Below, in pieces: positions 5,900 to 9,343 of a DNA stretch of 9,343 bases (positions are counted from its first letter, which is position 1; every line of letters begins with the position of its first letter). The translations under genes were made by a program, and so were the position numbers. The stretch is from positions 1 through 9,343 of the forward strand of contig JAUWSP010000070.1 of NCBI GenBank assembly GCA_030610025.1. The letters run 5' to 3'. The notes below the pieces were generated by a model. It saw nothing but the letters and a program-made list of their open reading frames with translations, searched no databases and was not told where the DNA came from. This DNA comes from Acidobacteriota bacterium. Its GTDB lineage: Bacteria; Acidobacteriota; Thermoanaerobaculia; Multivoradales; JAHEKO01.

Positions 5900-6496
5900 A
5901 TGTGTGCTCTGCGCATTGGATTGACCGGCGGACTGGCCGCAGGAAAGTCCACGGTCGGTCGCTGGCTCGAGGAAGCGGGCATTCCAGTGATGGACGCCGA
6001 CAGGGTCGTGGCCGAGCTCTACGATTCAGGCGCGCCGGGGGCGATGCTGGTCCAGGAGCTCTTCGGCGATGAATTCCTTCTGGAAGATGGCAGCGCCAAT
6101 CGTGCACGACTCGCCGAGCTGGTCTTTTCCGACAGCGAGGCTCGGCATCGGCTGGAAGCCGCCATCCACCCGCTGGTGCGTAGTCGCTTCGAGGCCTTTG
6201 CCGCCCGGAGACCGGTGGCGGTGTTGGAGGCCACACTTCTGGTCGAGTCCGGGCTGGACGCCGAATGCGACCTGGTCGTCACCGTAGAAGCCGAATCCGA
6301 GCTTCGCCTGCAGCGGGCAGCGGATCGAGGTATGGATGAGGAGGAGGCCGAACGCAGGCTCAGGGCCCAGGGCAGTGGTGAGCAGCGCCGCGCCGCCGCT
6401 CACCGAGTGCTCTGGAACAATGGCTCGCGTGATGAGCTCCGACTCCTGGTCGACGATCTCATCGATCAACTTGGGCCGGGCGACGAGGGGCGATGA
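5900..6496 (+). CDS. coaE: Dephospho-CoA kinase
   Basis: 198 residues, usual length. It phosphorylates the ribose 3'-OH of dephospho-CoA with ATP, the last step of CoA synthesis. Seen: P-loop GLTGGLAAGKST (7-18), with Ala-Ala where many members have GSGKS-type residues but the GKST intact; VMDADRVVAELY (30-41), the substrate-site Asp pair; AAIHPLV (87-93); a LLVESGLDAECD block (113-124) corresponding to the usual PLLFE...D; and RRLRAQGSGEQR (152-163) with LWNNGS (171-176), matching the QxSxEER...NxG end. No clear Shine-Dalgarno precedes the ATG, and folD ends seven bases earlier, so translation is probably coupled. The stop overlaps the next start as ATGA. Confidence 0.95.
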   Translation: MCALRIGLTGGLAAGKSTVGRWLEEAGIPVMDADRVVAELYDSGAPGAMLVQELFGDEFLLEDGSANRARLAELVFSDSEARHRLEAAIHPLVRSRFEAFAARRPVAVLEATLLVESGLDAECDLVVTVEAESELRLQRAADRGMDEEEAERRLRAQGSGEQRRAAAHRVLWNNGSRDELRLLVDDLIDQLGPGDEGR

Positions 6497-7104
6497 ACGA
6501 GACCGACAGGCACGATGTCGAAGCGGCTCCGTCACTGGCTCCGACCGAGCTGCTGAAAGGTGTCGTCCTGGTGACCGGCAACCGAGGCAAGCTGGCGGAG
6601 GCTCGGCGTCTCTGTGGTACAGACCTCGAGAGTGTCGAATTCGACCTACCGGAGATCCAGTCCCTGGATCTGATCACCGTTCTCCGAGCCAAGGGTGAGG
6701 AGGCCTTTCGGCACCTTCAGCGACCCCTGATCGTGGAAGAGACCGGGCTGGAGTTGGCTGCCATGGGAGGCTTTCCAGGGCCGCTGGTCAAGTGGATGCT
6801 CGCCGCGGTCGGAGCCGACGGAATCGCCCGAGCCGCCATCGCCATGGGCGACGATCGGGTCACGGCGCGCTGTGGCTTGCTCCTACTGGAACCGGATCGA
6901 GAGGTCCTCGCAGTGGGAGAAACACCCGGTCGAGTCGTGCTGCCGCCTCGCGGCGATCACGGGTTCGGATGGGACCCGATCTTCGTCCCGGAAGGAGAAG
7001 ACAGGACCTATGCCCAGCTCCGGCCGGAGGACAAAGACCACCTGAGTCATCGCGGCCGAGCCTGGCGCGCTCTTCTGGAGCAACTGGCGCAACCCGAGAG
7101 CTAG
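6493..7104 (+). CDS. HAM1-family non-canonical purine NTP pyrophosphatase, ITPase-like
   Basis: 203 residues. The family hydrolyses ITP, dITP and XTP to monophosphates, keeping deaminated purines out of nucleic acids. Seen: TGNRGK (28-33), the N-terminal signature with the conserved Lys; FDLPEIQS (50-57); VEETGLELAAMGGFPGPLVKW (81-101); GFGWDPIFVPEG (157-168); SHRGRA (185-190). The middle block resembles eukaryotic ITPA and archaeal members (VED..., PGPxxKW) more than E. coli RdgB (DDSG..., PGxxSAR), so I leave the rdgB symbol off. The usual catalytic Asp of DDSG is Glu here (EETG). An N-terminal extension of about 23 residues precedes the domain. ATG 6493 overlaps the coaE stop and has GAGGGG upstream. 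The stop shares CTAG with argF on the other strand. Confidence 0.92.
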   Translation: MNETDRHDVEAAPSLAPTELLKGVVLVTGNRGKLAEARRLCGTDLESVEFDLPEIQSLDLITVLRAKGEEAFRHLQRPLIVEETGLELAAMGGFPGPLVKWMLAAVGADGIARAAIAMGDDRVTARCGLLLLEPDREVLAVGETPGRVVLPPRGDHGFGWDPIFVPEGEDRTYAQLRPEDKDHLSHRGRAWRALLEQLAQPES

Positions 7105-7112
7105 AGGCTCTC
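7096..7112. other. Shared CTAG stop and hairpin between convergent genes
   Basis: The palindrome CTAG at 7101-7104 supplies the TAG stop of the HAM1 gene (7102-7104, plus) and the TAG stop of argF (7103-7101, minus). It lies in a perfect 6-bp inverted repeat, GAGAGC (7096-7101) and GCTCTC (7107-7112), with a 5-base loop. No T-run follows on either side, so bidirectional termination is possible but not shown. There is no intergenic space. Confidence 0.6.
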
Positions 7113-8030
7113 CCCGGCCATCAACCAGAGGAGCAGAGCCTTCTGGGCGTGGAGACGATTCTCCGCCTCGTCGAAAATGCGACTCTGGGGCCCGTCCGCC
7201 ACCTCGGCCGAGACCTCCTCGCCCCGATGGCAGGGCAAGCAATGGAGGAATACGGCTTCCGGAAGTGCCTGCGACATCAGCTCCGCATCGACCATGAGAC
7301 CGCCGAAAGCCTTCAAGCGTTCTTCGGCCTCCTCTTCCTGGCCCATCGAGGCCCAGACGTCGGTGTAAACGGCCGAGGCACCGCTGACCGCCGCTGCCGG
7401 ATCGTTCGAGAGCTCCAATCGGGTGCCTGCCTCGACAGCACGAGCTCGAGCCATTTCCACATAGGCCGAGTCGGGCTCGTAGCCTGGGGGTGTCACCACC
7501 GCGATGTCCATCCCCACCATGGGCGCGGTGATCATCAGCGAGTGGGCAACGTTGTTGCCGTCACCGACATAGGCCAGCTTGCGCCCCATGAGATCGCCGA
7601 AGACCTCCTTCAGGGTGAAGAAATCGGCCAGCGCCTGGCAGGGGTGGAGGTCGTCGGTCAAGCCGTTGATGACTGGTATCGTGGCGTACTTCGCCAGATC
7701 CACGATCGTCTGATGGGCGAAGGTCCGGGCCATGATGCCATCGACGTAGCGCGACAGCACCTTGGCAGTATCGGAGATCGTCTCGCCTCTTCCCAACTGG
7801 AGGTCGCGGCTCGAAAGAAAGAGGCCCTGCCCTCCCAGCTGGACCATCCCGACCTCGAAGCTGACGCGGGTTCGGGTCGACGATTTCTGGAAGATCATCG
7901 CCAGACTCTTGCCGCTCAGTCGGGTCCGGTAGCGCTCCGGCTCACTCTTGACGCGAGCGGTCAGGGCAAAAAGGCCTCGTAGCTCTTCGGGTGTCAGATC
8001 GGCGACGGAAATCAGGCTTCTGGCGGTCAC
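7101..8030 (-). CDS. argF: Ornithine carbamoyltransferase
   Basis: 309 residues, normal for the anabolic enzyme. It condenses carbamoyl phosphate and ornithine to citrulline in arginine synthesis. Seen: the carbamoyl-phosphate loop STRTR (51-55), HPCQ (129-132), VGDGNNVAHSL (155-165), the ornithine-binding DVWASMGQE (224-232) and HCLPCHRGEE (263-272), whose SMG and HCLP mark OTC rather than aspartate transcarbamylase. I chose GTG at 8030 because GAGGAGG lies ten bases upstream and the family N-terminus starts here. The frame is open for 29 more codons to a GTG at 8117, but that part is not OTC-like and crosses the promoter region. No other arg gene is adjacent. It converges on the HAM1 gene with a 4-base overlap. 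Confidence 0.97.
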   Translation of the reverse strand: MTARSLISVADLTPEELRGLFALTARVKSEPERYRTRLSGKSLAMIFQKSSTRTRVSFEVGMVQLGGQGLFLSSRDLQLGRGETISDTAKVLSRYVDGIMARTFAHQTIVDLAKYATIPVINGLTDDLHPCQALADFFTLKEVFGDLMGRKLAYVGDGNNVAHSLMITAPMVGMDIAVVTPPGYEPDSAYVEMARARAVEAGTRLELSNDPAAAVSGASAVYTDVWASMGQEEEAEERLKAFGGLMVDAELMSQALPEAVFLHCLPCHRGEEVSAEVADGPQSRIFDEAENRLHAQKALLLWLMAGESL

Positions 8031-8040
8031 GGTCAGCGGT

Positions 8041-8071
8041 CCTCCTCGAATCGATCGCGACGATCGTAGCA
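8041..8071 (-). promoter_or_regulatory. argF promoter, possible operator and Shine-Dalgarno
   Basis: On the minus strand TGC-TACGAT (8071-8063) is an extended -10 element, with 4 of 6 in the hexamer. The predicted start is near 8055, and GAGGAGG (8047-8041) lies ten bases before the argF GTG. CGATCG occurs twice (8052-8057 and 8061-8066), spaced by three bases; each copy is a palindrome, so the pair makes a dyad over the -10 and start site and could be an operator. It does not look like the AT-rich ArgR box known from E. coli. Confidence 0.45.
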
Positions 8072-8104
8072 GACCTTTCGAGTCCGATGGAGGTCTCTGC
8101 CCTC

Positions 8105-8113
8105 TGTTAGAAT
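8105..8113 (+). promoter_or_regulatory. Extended -10 promoter of purB
   Basis: TG-T-TAGAAT: a TGn extension before a hexamer with 5 of 6 consensus bases (8108-8113). The -35 position (about 8085-8090) has no good match, which fits an extended -10 promoter. The predicted start, about 8120, is only five or six bases before the purB ATG, and no Shine-Dalgarno is present, so the mRNA may be almost leaderless. This 95-base divergent region serves both argF and purB. Confidence 0.5.
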
Positions 8114-8125
8114 TCACCCCGCATC

Positions 8126-9343
8126 ATGGCCAATCGACCCCCCCAGAATCCGCTTTTCGAACGCTACGCATCGCAGGAGATGGCCGACATCTTCTCGGCC
8201 TCCCATCGTTACCTGTGTTGGCGACGGCTCTGGATCGCTCTCGCCGACAGCCAGCGCGAGCTGGGACTCCCGATCACCCAGCAGCAGCTCGACGACCTCG
8301 AGCGGGTCGCGGGCGACCTGGACCTGGAGAGAGTGGCCGATATCGAGCGTCAGACGCGTCACGATGTCGTCGCCCACCTGCGGCATTTCGCCGAGCAGGC
8401 TGGAGACGCCGGCAGCATCCTCCACCTCGGAGCCACCAGTGCCTTCGTGACCGACAACACCGACGCATTGTTGAATCGAGAGGCTCTGGAGCTCACCATG
8501 AGCCGCCTGGCCACGGTCATCCGTGAGCTGGCCTCCTTCGCCCGGGGCACCCGCTCGATCCCAACGCTGGCCTTCACCCATCTGCAGCCGGCCCAGCTCA
8601 CCACGGTGGGCAAGCGAGCCTGCATCTGGTTGCAGGACTTCCTCATGGACCTGGAGACCATAAAGGCGATCTTGGCGGGATTCCGGTGTCGAGGGGTCAA
8701 GGGAACGACGGGCACACAAGCCAGTTATCTGACCCTCTTCGAGGGCGACCACGCCAAGGTTCGCGAGCTCGACAGGCTGCTCGCCGCGAAGCTGGAGTTC
8801 GCCGGCAGCTTCCCAGTGACCGGTCAGACCTATCCCCGAAAACTGGATTCGCAAGTGCTGGCGGCCTTGACGGGGGTCGGAGAATCCTGCCACAAGCTGG
8901 GTACGGATCTTCGGCTGCTACAGGGCATGGGCGAGCTGTCCGAGCCCTTCGATGCGACACAGGTCGGCTCCTCCGCCATGGCCTACAAGCGGAACCCGAT
9001 ACGGGCCGAACGCATGTGCGCTCTGGCGAGGCGGCTGATCATCGACGGCCTGAACGGGCCCATCAACTCGGCCACTCAATGGTTGGAGCGCAGTCTGGAC
9101 GATTCCGCCAACCGCCGGTTGGTGATCCCCGATGCCTTCCTGCTGAGCGACGCCATCCTCACCCTGGCCGCCGGAATGGTGGGCCGGTTGAACGTACGAG
9201 AGGACCGAATCAAGTTCCATGTGAGACGTGAGCTCCCGTTCATGGCCACCGAGAGCCTGCTGATGATCGCCACGATGCGAGGCGGTGATCGCCAGGAGCT
9301 CCACGAGCTGCTGCGCAAGCACAGCATGGCGGCACACGAAGCC
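8126..9343 (+). CDS. purB: Adenylosuccinate lyase, long eukaryote-like form, 3'-truncated by window
   Basis: 406 codons are visible and open to the right edge; the end is outside. PurB cleaves SAICAR to AICAR and adenylosuccinate to AMP, releasing fumarate. Seen: PLFERYASQEMADIFS (9-24), RHDVVAH (78-84), HLGATS (100-105), FTHLQPAQLTTVGKR (150-164), RGVKGTTGTQASYLTLFEGD (189-208), VTGQTYPRK (231-239), the superfamily loop GSSAMAYKRNP (281-291) and LDDSANRR (324-331). His79, His152 and Ser282 or 283 correspond to active-site positions of human ADSL (His86, His159, Ser289), the numbering shifted by seven. The overall wording is much closer to human ADSL than to short B. subtilis-type PurB. The signature loop has Ala instead of the usual Pro. 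ATG 8126 gives the expected N-terminus. Confidence 0.95.
   Translation, partial: MANRPPQNPLFERYASQEMADIFSASHRYLCWRRLWIALADSQRELGLPITQQQLDDLERVAGDLDLERVADIERQTRHDVVAHLRHFAEQAGDAGSILHLGATSAFVTDNTDALLNREALELTMSRLATVIRELASFARGTRSIPTLAFTHLQPAQLTTVGKRACIWLQDFLMDLETIKAILAGFRCRGVKGTTGTQASYLTLFEGDHAKVRELDRLLAAKLEFAGSFPVTGQTYPRKLDSQVLAALTGVGESCHKLGTDLRLLQGMGELSEPFDATQVGSSAMAYKRNPIRAERMCALARRLIIDGLNGPINSATQWLERSLDDSANRRLVIPDAFLLSDAILTLAAGMVGRLNVREDRIKFHVRRELPFMATESLLMIATMRGGDRQELHELLRKHSMAAHEA

Noticed and set aside
6792..7982. Plus-strand reading frame of 396 codons over the HAM1 gene and opposite argF
   Set aside because: It overlaps the HAM1 gene in another frame and argF in antisense; the protein is low-complexity Arg/Gly at the start and matches nothing known.
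8031..8117. 29-codon N-terminal extension of argF
   Set aside because: Not OTC-like, lies upstream of the GAGGAGG site and would overlap both promoters.
8114..8893. Minus-strand reading frame of 259 codons opposite purB
   Set aside because: purB is certain from end-to-end motifs; the antisense frame has no family features.
1..9343. Mobile element, CRISPR, toxin-antitoxin, defence or secondary-metabolite system
   Set aside because: All space is taken by core genes with uniform composition and close spacing; no transposase, integrase, tandem repeat array or foreign-looking segment was seen.

Overview
The window is a housekeeping segment of a high-GC (roughly 60% by eye) bacterial chromosome. 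It has no tRNA, rRNA, CRISPR array, insertion sequence, phage gene or obvious defence/mobile cargo. Twelve protein genes cover nearly all of it, and the two at the ends are cut by the window edge. The set (MEP isoprenoid synthesis, UbiE/MenG-type quinone methylation, a short EF-Ts, rplM-rpsI fused to rpsB-tsf-pyrH-frr) fits a free-living, respiring, Gram-negative-type bacterium. Acidobacteriota or a neighbouring deep lineage is my best guess, from GC content and gene order only, and is not proven.

Layout. (1) Positions 4143 down to 1, minus strand: promoter, rplM (L13), rpsI (S9), rpsB (S2), a 225-base spacer, tsf (EF-Ts), pyrH (UMP kinase), frr (ribosome recycling factor), then the first 20 codons of a probable ispD. 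This is a translation operon with nucleotide and isoprenoid genes at its distal end. (2) Positions 4049-4243: a divergent control region with a good sigma70-type promoter for rplM and a weaker -10-like element just before the GTG of ubiE. (3) Positions 4244-7104, plus strand: a tight four-gene operon, ubiE/menG - folD - coaE - HAM1/ITPase, with two ATGA stop/start overlaps and one 7-base gap. (4) Positions 7101-8030, minus strand: argF (ornithine carbamoyltransferase), convergent with the HAM1 gene; the two stop codons share one CTAG. (5) Positions 8031-8125: a divergent argF/purB promoter region. (6) Positions 8126 to the end, plus strand: purB (adenylosuccinate lyase), cut at the right edge after 406 codons.

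The genes serve translation (L13, S9, S2, EF-Ts, RRF) and nucleotide/cofactor metabolism (UMP kinase, FolD one-carbon units, CoA, non-canonical NTP clean-up, ornithine transcarbamylation, AMP synthesis). I found no undescribed system. What deserves a second look: a perfect 10-bp hairpin inside the last codons of frr beside a second hairpin over the frr stop; the shared CTAG stop with its own hairpin; a HAM1 protein that resembles the eukaryotic/archaeal ITPase type and has Glu at the usual catalytic Asp; a PurB that looks like human ADSL more than the short bacterial form, with Ala for Pro in its signature loop; TTG starts on two ribosomal protein genes; and apparently leaderless ubiE and purB.
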